64,000 nucleotides of DNA from JAIBJN01 sp963748205 (GCA_963748205.1 CAVVIB010000021.1:1-64000); one strand, 5' to 3'. Positions 30,779 through 41,976 are shown, counted from the first letter of the stretch. Notes: generated by a model from the sequence alone, not told the origin. Numbers and translations: made by a program.

Positions 30779-31702
30779 CCTCGTCCGTGACCGGGTCGAA
30801 CGGCGGGACGATGCCGTCGGCCTCCTCGTCGAGGCCGTAGTGGCCCGGGTCGGCGCCGCCCAGGAGGAGCGCGAGGGCGAGACGGCCCGCCGGCTCGTCC
30901 ACGTCGTCGACGCTCGAGATGCCCTGGTCGCGGTAGAAGTCGATCCTCGCCGGGTCGTCCTCGCTCCCGGAGACGCCGACGATGGGGATGCCGGCGTCGC
31001 CCAGGCCCCGCACGAGCCCTTCCATCAGCGAGCTCGTCGCCTCTGCCTCGGAGGCGGCATCGCTGTCGCCGGTCGCATCGTCGGAGGCAGCCACGTGAGC
31101 ACGACGACCGCGGAGTCGACGGCAGGCGCCTCCGGGCCTTCCTGCTCCTCGACCAGGTGCGTCGAGAGCGCGTCCCAGAGCGGCGTCTCCCCGCTCTCGG
31201 CCAGCTCGCGCCCGAGCTCGGCGCCGAGCTCCGAGTAGTCGCCGTCATCGCTTGCGTACCCCGCCAGCACCTCGTCGCCCTCGAGGGTCGCGTCGAGGTC
31301 GGCACCGTCGACCGGGACGTTCAGCGCCACGACGCGCGCCGGCGAGCCGGCGTCGGAGTCGGCGAGCGTCCGCTCGACGTCGGCGCGCGCGCTCCCGTCG
31401 GACGGGCCGAGGAAGATCATGGCGACGTTCTCGCCCTCCAGCCGGCCGGACATCAGCGCCGGATATGCCCGCGCGAGCAGCTCCTCGGAGCCCTCCCCGC
31501 GCTGGTTCGCCGCCTCCTCGGCCGCGCGCGCCGACTCGAGGTCCTGCTGGAGGCGCTGGTTGTCGTTGCGGAGGTTCTCCTCCTCGAGCCCCTCGCTCGC
31601 GTCCGTGACGCGGCCCGAGACGGCGACGCCGAGCAGGATCCCCACGGCCAACGCGACGAAGACCGCAGCCAACGAGGCCACGTGGTAGCGGAGGCCGAAC
31701 AC
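30771..31702 (-). CDS. mctB: MctB/SteB-family membrane protein, frameshifted
   Basis: The N-terminal opening MFGLRYHVASLAAVFVALAVGILLG is the single membrane helix typical of the DUF3186 (MctB/SteB) family, followed by a coiled coil (ENLRNDNQRLQQDLE) and an extracytoplasmic alpha/beta domain. In Mycobacterium MctB affects copper tolerance; in Corynebacterium SteB works with SteA at the division site. The frame breaks at about 31092 (VVVLTW then AASDDATGDSDA). Corrected length is about 310 residues. GTG 31702 has TAGTCT 6 nt upstream; the stop overlaps the glycosyltransferase start by 8 bases. Confidence 0.85.
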
Positions 31703-31708
31703 GAAGCC

Positions 31709-31714
31709 AGACTA
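31709..31714 (-). promoter_or_regulatory. -10 element TAGTCT upstream of mctB
   Basis: The hexamer ends 6 nt before GTG 31702, inside the steA-SRPBCC-mctB run, giving mctB-glycosyltransferase-pyrG its own possible promoter. Confidence 0.55.
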
Positions 31715-31719
31715 GTCGT

Positions 31720-32163
31720 TTACAGGCCTGCGGCGGTCTGGCAGAGGTTCTGCAGCCGGACGAGTGCACGTTCCGGCAGGCTCGGCCCGAAGCCTCGCGC
31801 ACCTTCGAAGAGCAGCCGGAGGTCCGACCCGGAGACGGAGATCGTTGCGCGCGTCCTGCCCGTGCCGGCGTTGTCGAGGCCGAGGGTGACGTCGAGCCCC
31901 TGCTTGACGTCGTGCCAGGCGAGCTCCCACGCCTCGACGACCTTCGTGATGACGATGAGCCCTTCGCCGCCCGGGCGACGCAGGAGGCCGGGCGACTTGG
32001 CGCGGACGACTTGCCAGCGCGCGTTCTCCGCGAGGCCGCGGCGGTCTGGCTTCACGCCCGTGTACGCCGGCCACCAGTCCGGCAGGTGGTAGGGCTCCGC
32101 GACGAGCGCCCAGACGTCGCGGCGGTCCGACTGAAGGTCGCCGATCGCCTCGACGCGGCTCAT
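31720..32163 (-). CDS. SRPBCC (START-like) family protein
   Basis: A 147-residue helix-grip protein: opening VEAIGDLQSDRRDVWALVAEPYHLPDWWPAYTG, a core of alternating beta strands and the long C-terminal helix (LVRLQNLCQTAAGL), as in polyketide-cyclase/START-like proteins with a ligand cavity. ATG 32163 overlaps the steA stop (ATGA), so it is coupled to steA. It lies between steA and mctB, which are adjacent in Mycobacterium and Corynebacterium, so a lipid-binding role near the septum is possible but not shown. Confidence 0.8.
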   Translation of the reverse strand: MSRVEAIGDLQSDRRDVWALVAEPYHLPDWWPAYTGVKPDRRGLAENARWQVVRAKSPGLLRRPGGEGLIVITKVVEAWELAWHDVKQGLDVTLGLDNAGTGRTRATISVSGSDLRLLFEGARGFGPSLPERALVRLQNLCQTAAGL

Positions 32164-33296
32164 TCCACGCCGACGAGCGACCGCAGGCGCTCGATGAGCT
32201 CCGAGAAGAGATCGCGGAGCTCGGGTGAGGCGATGAGGACGGCCGCGACCACGGCGACAGCGGCGAGCGCGAACGTCAGCACCATCCCGATCCCCACGCG
32301 CGGCCGGAAGAGGCGCGACACGCCGCGGGCGTCCACGAGCTTCTCCCCCACCTTCAGGCGCGTGAGGAAGGTCGACGACATCCCGGCACGGTTCCGCTCG
32401 AGGAACTCGATCAGGTTGAAGCGCGTTCCGACCGCGACGATCAGCTCGGCGCCCTTGTCGTAGGCGAGGAGCATCGCGGCGTCCTCGGAGATACCGGTCG
32501 TCGGGAGGACGGTCGACGGCAGGCCCAGGCGGTCGAGCCGCTCGCGCCCGGGCGCGCGCCCGTCCGGGTACGCGTGGACGACGAGCTCGGCGCCGAGCTG
32601 GAGCGTCTTGTCCGAGACGGAGTCCATGTCCCCGACGATCACGTCGGGCTTGTAGCCGGCGGCGACGAGGGCGTCCGCGCCTCCGTCGACCCCGACGAGG
32701 ACAGGCTTGAAGTCTGCGATGTACGGCCCGACGATCTGGAGGTCGCGGCGCGTCTCGGCGCTGCGCGCGACCACGAGCGCGTGCCGGTCGCGGAACCGCG
32801 TCCGCATCTGCGGCATCAGCACGTCCTCGGAGAGAAGGGCCGTCTCCTCGCGAAGGTGGCGGAGCGTGTTCTCGGCGAAGGCCTCGAGCGCCTCGCTGAC
32901 GCGGCTGCGCTGCTCCGCGAGGTCGCGCGCGAGCTCGTCGGCGGCCCGGGCCTGCCCCGCGGCGAGGCGGGAGCCGTTGCGGAAGACGCTCGAGCCGCGG
33001 ACGACCAGCGGCTCGCCCTCCTTCACCTCCTCGAAGAGCTCCGCGCCCGGGGCGTCGATGAGGCAGACGCCGCCGAGGACGAGCGCCAGCGGCCCGGCGT
33101 TCGGATAGTCGCCCGTCGAGGACGATGAGACGTTGACGACGATGCGGACGCCGCTCTCGAGCAGCTCCTCCGCCGAGATCCGGTCGAGGTTCGGGTGGTC
33201 GATGATCGCGATGTCGGCCGGCCCCAGCCTTTTCACCAGGTGCTTCGTGCGCTTGTCCAGCTTGGCAGTGCCGGTGAACTCGACGTACGTCGCCAT
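32160..33296 (-). CDS. steA: SteA-like cytokinetic-ring protein (thiamin-pyrophosphokinase-like domain)
   Basis: A 378-residue protein of the Rv1697/SteA family. The N-terminal half has DIAIIDHPNLDRISAEEL and VVNVSSSSTGDYPNAGP; the middle resembles thiamin pyrophosphokinase (GYKPDVIVGDMDSVSD); the C-terminus carries one membrane helix (GMVLTFALAAVAVVAAVLIA) and a short cytoplasmic tail. SteA works with SteB in daughter-cell separation in Corynebacterium and forms part of the cytokinetic ring. It starts at TGATG with recN and ends at ATGA with the SRPBCC gene. Confidence 0.88.
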   Translation of the reverse strand: MATYVEFTGTAKLDKRTKHLVKRLGPADIAIIDHPNLDRISAEELLESGVRIVVNVSSSSTGDYPNAGPLALVLGGVCLIDAPGAELFEEVKEGEPLVVRGSSVFRNGSRLAAGQARAADELARDLAEQRSRVSEALEAFAENTLRHLREETALLSEDVLMPQMRTRFRDRHALVVARSAETRRDLQIVGPYIADFKPVLVGVDGGADALVAAGYKPDVIVGDMDSVSDKTLQLGAELVVHAYPDGRAPGRERLDRLGLPSTVLPTTGISEDAAMLLAYDKGAELIVAVGTRFNLIEFLERNRAGMSSTFLTRLKVGEKLVDARGVSRLFRPRVGIGMVLTFALAAVAVVAAVLIASPELRDLFSELIERLRSLVGVE

Positions 33297-34943
33297 CAGC
33301 GCCGGAGGGTGGAAAGGAACTCGGCGCCGCCCAGCATACGTTCCAGCTCCTCGCCCCGCTCCTCGTCCGAGAGGCGCTCGATGCGGGTGTGCGTCGGGTC
33401 GCCGGGCACCTTCTCGACGCGGAGATGGCCCTCCGCGGCGCTCGCGATCTGCGGGAGGTGCGTGATGGTGAGGATCTGCGCGCGCTCGGCGAGGCGCTTG
33501 AGGGCATCCGCCACGGAGTGCGCGGTCTGACCGCCGATTCCGGCGTCGATCTCGTCGAAGACGATCGTCGGCTCGCCCGCCGACGCGTGCGCGACCGTCG
33601 CGGAGCGCGAGCGCGATGCGCGAGAGCTCCCCGCCCGAGGCCGTCTCGGCCACGGGTGCGAACGGCAGGCCGGGGTTCGGGCGCACCAGGAACGCGACGC
33701 CGTCGCGGCCGGCGGGCCCGAGCTCGCGCTCCGTGAGCTCCACGCGGAACTCGCCGTCGCCCATGCCGAGGCCCGAGAGCTCGCCGGCGACGGCCTCCGC
33801 GAACGGCTCCGCCGCGTCGGCGCGGGCCTTCGAGAGCGCCTTCCCGAGCTTCTCCGCACGCGCCTCGGCCTCGGCGACTGCACGCTCGGCCTCTTCCAGC
33901 GGGTCGACGCCGGCCTCGACCTGGGCGAGCTCGGCCTGGGCTTCCGCGGCCCGGGCCAGGAGCTCCTCGGTCGTCGCCGCGCCGAAGCGGCGGCGCACCT
34001 CGGCGATCCGCTCGAGCTCGTCCTCCACGGCTTCCAGGCGGCCGGGCTCCGCCTCGAGCGAGGCCAGGAACGCACGGAGCGTGGAGGCGCCCTCGCGGAC
34101 GCGGATCTCCGCTTCGCCGAGGTCGGCCGCGACCTCGCCCAGCTCCGGAGCCAGCCCCGAGACGGACTCGAGCCTGTGCACGGCCTCGGCGACGCGCTCG
34201 GCGGCGCCCGGAGCGTCCGCCTGCTCGGGGTCGAGCGCCTCGGCGCCCGCGGCCGCGGCCTCCGCCAGCTCGGTGACGTGTCGCAGCCGCTGCCGCTCGG
34301 CCAGGAGCCGCTCTTCGTCGCCTGCCTCGATGCCCTCGGTGCGCGCGACGAGCTCCTCGAGCTCGGCGAGGCGCTGTGCCCGTCCGGCGGCGGCGCCGGC
34401 GAGCTCCTCACGGCGGCGGCGGGCGGCGACGAGGTCGCGCCAGGCGCGCTGGAGATCCGCCCGGCGGCGCAGCTGCTCCTCGCCCACGAAGGCGTCGAGG
34501 ACGTCGAGCTGGTGCGACGGACGGGCGAGGCGGCGCTGCTCGAACTGGCCGGACATGGCCAGCAGGCGCTCGACCAGCGCGGCCAGGTCCTCCCGCGGCA
34601 CGGCGCGGCCCCACGCGTACGCGCGCGTGCGCCCGTCCGCGAAGACGCGGCGTGCGGCGACGAGGCCCTCCTCCCCGGCCGGCCGCAGCTCGGCGAGCGC
34701 GGCGTGCTCGGGCTCGTCGAGGACGCCGTCGGGCAGGTCGAGCTCGGCCTCGACGTAGGCCTCCTCGGCGCCCGGGCCGAGATAGCCGGCGTCGCCGGGC
34801 GCGCCCAGGAGGAGACCGACCGCCTGGGCGAAGATCGTCTTCCCCGCCCCGGTCTCGCCCGTGATCGCGTTCAGGCCGGGCGCGAAGGCGAGGTCGGCCT
34901 CGCGGATGAGGACGAAGCTCTCGATGTGCAGGCGGCGCAGCAC
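33296..34943 (-). CDS. recN: DNA repair protein RecN, frameshifted
   Basis: An SMC-like repair ATPase for double-strand breaks. Opening MLRRLHIESFVLIREADLAF, Walker A GETGAGKT near residue 30, a long Ala/Glu/Arg coiled coil (about 150-370), the ABC signature ETASGGELSRIALALR and Walker B TIVFDEIDAGIGG. The frame breaks at about 33600, right after ALALR, and continues ATVAHASAGEPT; corrected length is about 549. GTG 34943 abuts the nadK stop (TAG-GTG). Confidence 0.94.
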
Positions 34944-35735
34944 CTAGGGGAAGACCTCGTGGTACCGCGTGAAGAACGTCACCTCCGGGAGCACGGCGAG
35001 GCGGCTGTTCTCCGCGCCGACCGCCACCTGGATGTCCTGGTCGCGTTCGAGGTCGGCGACCGGATGGCCGTCGAGGATGACGGTGACGGGCAGCTCCCTG
35101 GTGCGGTTGGTGACGCGGACGTCGAGACCGCGCGGCACGACGAGCGCCCGCGCGCGGAGGGAGTGCGGCGCCACGAAGGTCATCGCCATCGCCTCGAGGC
35201 CCCACATCATCACGGGGCCGCCGTTCGAGAGGTTGTACGCGGTCGACCCGGAGGGCGTGCAGCAGATCATCCCGTCGCAGGGCTGGTCGGCGAGCCGCTC
35301 GCCGCCGACCTCCCAGCCGAGCGAGACCATCCGCCCGGGCCGCGAGCTCGTGACGACGACGTCGTTGACCGCTGCGTGGGTCTCGCCGCCTATGCGCGCG
35401 TCGAGCGAGCAGAGCTCGACCACGCGGAAGTCGCCCGCGAGCGCGCGCCGCAGCGCCTCGTCCAGCTGCTCGCCGTCCGCCGTCGTCAGGAACCCGACGC
35501 GCCCGAAGTTGATCCCGAAGACGGCCGTGCCCGTGCCGAGCGTCGCGCGGAGCGCGCGCAGCATGGTCCCGTCGCCCCCTAGCACGATCAGGAGGTCGAG
35601 CCCGGCCTCTTCCTCGGAGGCGACCTCGATGCCCGCGGCCTCCGCGGCCTCCTTCACCTTGCGCTCGGCGTCGGCGACGACGTCGGGCCGCCCGTGGGTC
35701 GCCATCACGCCGATCCTGCGCACCGGCTCGGTCAC
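34944..35735 (-). CDS. nadK: NAD kinase
   Basis: Phosphorylates NAD to NADP. 263 residues: LLIVLGGDGTMLRA carries the GGDGT catalytic motif near residue 55, followed by FGINFGRVGFLTT, the NDVVV segment and GSTAYNLSNGGPVM. GTG 35735 overlaps the tlyA stop (GTGA). Same position as ppnK between tlyA and recN in Mycobacterium. Confidence 0.95.
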   Translation of the reverse strand: MTEPVRRIGVMATHGRPDVVADAERKVKEAAEAAGIEVASEEEAGLDLLIVLGGDGTMLRALRATLGTGTAVFGINFGRVGFLTTADGEQLDEALRRALAGDFRVVELCSLDARIGGETHAAVNDVVVTSSRPGRMVSLGWEVGGERLADQPCDGMICCTPSGSTAYNLSNGGPVMMWGLEAMAMTFVAPHSLRARALVVPRGLDVRVTNRTRELPVTVILDGHPVADLERDQDIQVAVGAENSRLAVLPEVTFFTRYHEVFP

Positions 35736-36458
35736 GCCGCGTCGGCCAGGTAGAGGAGGGACTCCTGGTTGCCCTTCGGCCCGCGCACCGGCGACTCGGC
35801 CTCGCCGAGCACGCGGGCGCCCCAGGACTGGGCCTGCTGCGGTGACCTCGTCCACGACGCGCCGGCGCACCTCGGGGTCGCGGACGACGCCGCCCTTGCC
35901 CACGTCTGCCGGCCCGGCCTCGAACTGCGGCTTCACGAGGACGACGGCGCGCCAGCCGGGCGCGGCGCAGGCGAGCGCCGGCGGAAAGGCCTTGTCGAGC
36001 CCGATGAAGGACACGTCGCACGTGAGGAAGCTCGGCTTGAAGGGCAGCTCGTCGCAGCGCAGCTCACGCACGTTCGTCCGCTCGAGCACGGTGACGCGCG
36101 GGTCGTCGCGGAGCTTCGGGTGGAGCTGGCCGTAGCCGACGTCGAGGGCGATCACGCGCGCGGCGCCGGCCTGGAGGAGGCAGTCGGAGAAGCCCCCGGT
36201 CGAGGCGCCGACGTCGAGGCAGTCCTCACCGGCGACATCGATCTCGAACGCCTCGAGAGCGTGCGCGAGCTTCTCGCCCCCGCGCGAGACGAAGCGCGGG
36301 CCTTCGTCGAGCTCGAGGTCGGCTCCCTCGTCGACCTGCTCGCCTGCCTTCGCGTGCCCCTTCACGCGTCCGGCCAGGACGAGCGCCTGCGCCTGCGAGC
36401 GGCTCTCGGCGAGACCGCGCTCGACGAGCAGCACGTCCAGGCGTTTCTTCGGGCTCAC
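35732..36458 (-). CDS. tlyA: TlyA family rRNA 2'-O-methyltransferase, frameshifted
   Basis: TlyA methylates ribose of 16S/23S rRNA (in Mycobacterium C1409 and C1920) and affects capreomycin sensitivity. An S4 RNA-binding domain (KKRLDVLLVERGLAESRSQAQ, residues 4-25) precedes a Rossmann methyltransferase with LDVGASTGGFSDCLLQ and VVLVKPQFEAG. The frame breaks at about 35838; the last part then reads AQSWGARVLGEAES...GNQESLLYLADAA. Corrected length about 242. GTG 36458 has TACGCT 6 nt upstream, so a promoter for tlyA-nadK-recN-steA is placed here. Confidence 0.92.
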
Positions 36459-36464
36459 CGCGAG

Positions 36465-36470
36465 AGCGTA
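36465..36470 (-). promoter_or_regulatory. -10 element TACGCT upstream of tlyA
   Basis: The hexamer ends 6 nt before GTG 36458. Confidence 0.55.
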
Positions 36471-36509
36471 CCCGCGCGACCCCGGGCGAAGTGTCACGAA
36501 TGAGGGCGG

Positions 36510-37256
36510 TCATCCCGGCCGCAGCTCGGTGACGATCGTCACCCAGGGCGCCTTGGCGAGGCCGCGCCGGAGCTCGCGCTCGTCGGCGAACCTCCGGTCA
36601 GGACGCGGCCCTCGCAGGCGAGACGTGACCTCGGCGCTCGCGGAAGGGCCAGGGCGAGACCCTCACGCGGGCGGGATCGCCGTCGACGGCTGCGAGCAGG
36701 TGCCCGCCGGTCGCGCTTCTCGCGCGTCGACTCCGTGCAGGAGCGCGAGCGAGAGCCCGTCCCAGGCGAAGACGAGGTCGCGGTTGCGCTCCACCGCCTC
36801 CGCCGTCGCGTGCGCGCCGTAGCGCGGGTCGCCGCGCAGGCTCTCCAGCACGCGCGCCTGGAAGTCCCGCTCCCGCTCGAGGTAGTCCGCGAGCGCGCGC
36901 TGGACGTCGTCGTCGCCGCCGGGCGGGAAGCGCTCGACGAGGAGGGTCCCGTGCATGGAGACGAGCAGCGCCGCATAGCGCGACTGCGGCAGCAGGAGCG
37001 TCGCTGCGCCCGACCAGAGCTCGAGGCGCCGCAGCCGCGGCAGCGCCGAGAACGTGTAGGGAAGCCCGGTCTCGGGGTCCAGCTCGGGCACGCGCTCCCA
37101 GGTCGTCCAGGCGATGTCGTGCTGCTCGGCGGCGAGGCAGACCTCCTCCCACGGCTCGAACGGCGCCGCCCAGGCGCGGGCGAGCTGGCCCGAGACCCAG
37201 GCATGCGCCGGCTGGCCGATCACGACCGTGCCGCCCGCGGTCTTCCGGTGCAGCAC
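36510..37256 (-). CDS. DUF3891 family protein, several frameshifts at the 3' end
   Basis: A protein of about 245 residues of unknown function. The first 180 residues are intact: VVIGQPAHAWVSGQLARAW, AAEQHDIAWTTWE (a conserved His-Asp pair near residue 48), VSMHGTLLVERF and FAWDGLSLALLHG. The last part passes through all three frames between about 36720 and 36590 (AVDGDPARVRVSPWPFRE, EGRVLTG, RRFADERELRRGLAKAPW), so three or four single-base changes are needed to restore it. The conserved His/Asp pattern hints at a metal-dependent hydrolase. GTG 37256 lies 4 bases after the prenyl-synthase stop. Confidence 0.7.
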
Positions 37257-37260
37257 GGCG

Positions 37261-38100
37261 CTAGGCCCGCCGGTCGCGGATCGTGGCCACGAGCTCGGCC
37301 AGGACGGACGTGTCCGCGGGGAGGGCGTCCAGCCGCTCCTGCACACGCGCGCGGGCCTCGTCGGCGAGCTCCCGCGCCCGGTCGAGGCCGTGGAGGGAGA
37401 CGTACGTGACCTTCCCCGCGGCTTCGTCCTTGCCCGGCGTCTTCCCCAGCTCCTCGGCGGTGCCCGTGGCGTCGAGGATGTCGTCGACGATCTGGAAGAG
37501 CACGCCCAGCTCGTCGCCGAACGCGCGCCATTGCTCACGGTCGGGCTCCGGGAGCGCCGCGACGGCGGTCGCGGTCGTCACCGAGGCGCGCAGGAGGCGG
37601 CCGGTCTTGAGCGCGTGCAGGCGCCTGAGGCCGTCCGGGTCGAGCTCGCCGTCGATGGTCACGTCGAGGTACTGCCCGCCGATCATCCCGAGCGTCGCGT
37701 CGGCGAGCTCCCGCGCCACGTCCGGCGACGGGTAGCGAAGAGCGAGTCGAAAGGCCTCGGCGAGCAGGGCGTCCCCGGCCAGGATGGCCACGTCCTCGCC
37801 GAACTGGACGTGGGCGCTCGGCTGCCCCCGCCGCAGGTCGTCGTCGTCGAGCGCGGGCAGGTCGTCGTGGACGAGGCTGAACGTGTGCACGAGCTCGAGC
37901 GCGCAACCGGCGGGAAGGAGCTCCTCGGCGTCGCGCCCGAGGGCCTCGCCGGTGGCGAGGCAGAGCACCGGGCGGATCCGCTTGCCGCCGCCCAGGAGCG
38001 AGTAGCGCAGCGCGGCCTCGAGCTTCCCGAGCTCGGCCGCGAAGGGCAGGCCTCCGAGGAAGTCCTCCGCGAGGCCGCGCAGGTCGTCAGGACTGTTCAT
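37261..38100 (-). CDS. Polyprenyl diphosphate synthase (farnesyl/geranylgeranyl type)
   Basis: Condenses IPP with allylic diphosphates. 279 residues with SLLGGGKRIRPVLCLA, the first Asp-rich motif HDDLPALDDDD (near residue 78), KTGRLLRAS and the second Asp-rich motif QIVDDILDATG (near 205), and the GKT/GKD segment. Length and motifs fit the IspA/FPPS group of short-chain synthases. It follows the small coiled-coil gene with a 14-base overlap, in the place where xseB-ispA occur in many bacteria. Confidence 0.92.
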   Translation of the reverse strand: MNSPDDLRGLAEDFLGGLPFAAELGKLEAALRYSLLGGGKRIRPVLCLATGEALGRDAEELLPAGCALELVHTFSLVHDDLPALDDDDLRRGQPSAHVQFGEDVAILAGDALLAEAFRLALRYPSPDVARELADATLGMIGGQYLDVTIDGELDPDGLRRLHALKTGRLLRASVTTATAVAALPEPDREQWRAFGDELGVLFQIVDDILDATGTAEELGKTPGKDEAAGKVTYVSLHGLDRARELADEARARVQERLDALPADTSVLAELVATIRDRRA

Positions 38101-38275
38101 CCGTCTCCCTGCGCGCGCGCTCGACCTCGGCCTGCACCTCCTTGGCGAGTTCGGCCAGCTCCTGGAGCACCTGGACGGCCTGCTCGGGGTCCTCGGTGCG
38201 CTCGAGCTGCGCGCGGGCGGCCTCGACCTTCTCGAGCAGCTCCTGGAGGCGGGCGACGGAATCCGGCTCGTTCAC
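38087..38275 (-). CDS. Small coiled-coil protein, 62 aa (xseB position)
   Basis: A charged helical hairpin-like protein (SVARLQELLEKVEAARAQLE, then EQAVQVLQELAELAKEVQAE). Exodeoxyribonuclease VII small subunits are of this size, helical, and often lie before ispA, but the usual xseB motif (EALKxLExIVxxLE) is not convincing, and no xseA is in the window. I therefore leave it unnamed. GTG 38275 overlaps the nusB stop. Confidence 0.65.
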   Translation of the reverse strand: MNEPDSVARLQELLEKVEAARAQLERTEDPEQAVQVLQELAELAKEVQAEVERARRETDEQS

Positions 38276-38645
38276 TGCCTCGCCTCCCGCACGACCCGCC
38301 CGAGGATCCCGTTCACGAGCCGGCCTGCGTCCTCGCTCGCGTAGCGCTTGGCCAGCGTGACGGCCTCGTCGACCGCGACCTCGACGGGCACATCGCCGCG
38401 GTCGAGCTCGTAGAGGCCCATGCGGACGATGTTGCGCTCGACGACGCCGAGCCGGTCGGCGCGCCACTCGTCGGAGGCCTCGCTGATGCGCTCGTCCAGC
38501 TCGGGCGCCTGCTCGGCGACGCCTTCGGCGAGCTCGAGCGCGAACTCGTCCACGTCGCCCTCGTGCAGGCTCGCCAGCGGCTGGCCCGTGAGATCCCACT
38601 GGTAGAGGAGCTCGAGCGCGGTGCGCCTGGCGGCGCGACGGCCGC

Positions 38646-38649
<4 letters not shown>
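38272..38649 (-). CDS. nusB: Transcription antitermination factor NusB
   Basis: 125 residues, all helical: GRRAARRTALELLYQWDLTG opening, DRLGVVERNIVRMGLYEL, and the closing AVDEAVTLAKRYASEDAGRLVNGILG are diagnostic. NusB with NusE/S10 binds boxA in rRNA operons for antitermination. GTG 38649 overlaps the accC stop (GTGA). The efp-...-nusB order is typical of actinobacteria. Confidence 0.95.
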
Positions 38650-40010
<1,361 letters not shown>

Positions 40011-40149
40011 GGGCGCCGTGCGAGGGTTGTCACGGATCGCGCGCCTTCCGGCACGTTCCGCGCGCCACGCGCGCGATTCGCGGCGTTACGCTCGAAAGCG
40101 GGTGGTGGGAGAGGGGTGCCCCTAGAGTTAAGAGGGGTCTGGCGCGGCA

Positions 40150-41968
40150 CTAGAGCGCGTCGAGCGGCCGGCCGTTCAGGGGCTCGAGCTCGAAGAGCAG
40201 GTCGCCGTACTGCACGGCCGTCTCGTTGTCGACGCAGATCCGCCGCACGACGGCCTCGGACTCGGCCTTGACCTCGTTCATGAGCTTCATCGCCTCGAGG
40301 ATGCAGAGCGTCTGGCCCACCTCGACCGTGTCCCCCTCCTCGACGAACGGCGCCGCGCCCGGCTCGGACGCGCGGTAGAAGGTGCCGACCATCGGCGACT
40401 CGATCCTGATCACGTCGGTCCGCAGCGGCTCGGTCGCGCCCTCGGGCTCCTCGTGCACCGGCGCGGTCGGCACGGCGACGCTGGCGAGCGGCGCCTCGGC
40501 GCGCTCGTCCGAGCGACGCACGGTGACGCGCATCTCGCCCTCCTCGATCGTCACCTCGCCGATCCCCGACTCCTGGACGACGCGGATGATCTCGCGGAGC
40601 CGCTCGGCCTCGTTCGGCGTCAGGCCCGCCGTGTCGGAGTCGTCGCGGCGGCCGCGGCCACGGACGGAGCGCAGGAGCGGCTCGGCCTCCTCGCCGTAGA
40701 GCGCGAGCAGGAGCAGCTCCTCCTCGCTCGAGGCCAGCCCTTCCGCGTCCTCGCGGAGCTCGTCGAGCCCGATCGGGCCTTCGTCGACCATCGGCACGCC
40801 GTCGCCGAGCAGCTCGCACGGCGCGGCTGACCGTCGGGTCGACCTCGCCGGGAGGCGTGCCGTAGCGCCCTTCCACGAGGTCGCGCAGCTCGTCGACGAC
40901 GAAGCGCCAGCGCTGCGCCGAGAGGACGTGCAGGAGCGCCTGGGAGCCGAGCACCTGGCCGATCGGGGACGCGAGCGGCGGCCAGCCGCACTCGCGCCGG
41001 ATCGTCGTCAGCTCCTCGAGCACCTCGTCGAGCCGGTCGGCCGACGCGTGCTCACGGAGCCGCGCGTCGAGCTCTGCGACGAGGCCGGCGGGCAGGCTGT
41101 GCTCGGCGGCACGCACGGCCACGCGCGGTGAAAGCGGCGGGACGGGCTCGTCGCCGAGCGCCTCGTCCACGAGCTCGGAACAGCGCCAGAGCACATCGAG
41201 GTCGACGCCTGCGTCGTGCCCGAGGCCGGCGAGCGCCTGGGTCAGCGCCTCCGAGGAGACGCGGTGGAGCGAGAGCGCGACCGGGTAGAGGGCGCACGCG
41301 ATGCGCTCGGCACCGGCGCGGACGGCCTCGATGGCGGCGGCGAGCGCCACGCCTCCTGCGCCCTGGCAGTGCAGCCCCACGGGCAGGCCGCTCGCCTCCT
41401 GGACGCGCTCGACGAGCTCGCGCGCCTTGGCCGGGTGCAGCGAGCTGGCCGGGTCGTGGATCAGGACGCGCGCCGCGCCGAGCTCGGGGAGGCTGTGCGC
41501 GCGCTCGAGCAGCACCTCCGTCTCACCCGTCGGCCCGGGGCTGTGCACGAGGCCGACCGAGAGCTCCTTGCCCGAGTCGCGGACCGCGTCCGCAGCCTCG
41601 CGCAGGTTCGCCAGGTCGTTGATCGGGTCGTGGATGCGGAAGACGTCGATGCCGCTGCCCGCCGCGGTCGCCACGAAGCGGCGGACGAGATCCCCCGAGA
41701 CGGGACGCCCGCCCACGAGGAACCTGCCGCGAAGCGCCATGCCGAGCGGCGTCTCGCAGCGCGCGCGGATGGAGCGGATGCGCTCCCACGGGCTCTCCAC
41801 CCCGCGCCGCACGGCGCTGTCGAAGCAGCCGCCGCCGGAGATCTCCAGGCACGCGAAGCCGGCCTTGTCCAGCTCGCCCGCGAGCTCGTAGAGACCCGCG
41901 GCCGAGACGCGGTCCGCGAGCGGCTCCTGCGAGAGGAGCCTGATCGTCGTGTCGACGAGTTGCGGCAC
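40150..41968 (-). CDS. Carboxyltransferase-like domain fused to AccB-type BCCP, frameshifted
   Basis: A two-domain protein of about 606 residues. Residues 1-400 align with the OadA/pyruvate carboxylase carboxyltransferase TIM barrel: DTTIRLLSQEP, LEISGGGCFD, GMALRGRFLVGG, VFRIHDPIND. The metal site is degraded: Asp6 is kept, but the carbamoylated Lys (KDMAG) is His171 (IHDPAS) and the second His of HxH is Gln202 (H200-C-Q202). The C-terminal 215 residues are a full AccB-type BCCP: an ERLREIIRVVQESGIGEVTIEE linker, then ESPMVGTFYRAS and biotinyl Lys in EAMKLMNEV. The two parts are joined across one missing base at about 40820. It stands 8 bases after efp and ahead of accC. Confidence 0.82.
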
Positions 41969-41976
41969 GGGCTCTC

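Noticed and set aside
38087..38275. xseB (exonuclease VII small subunit)
   Set aside because: Position and length fit, but the family motif is not convincing and xseA is absent from the window.
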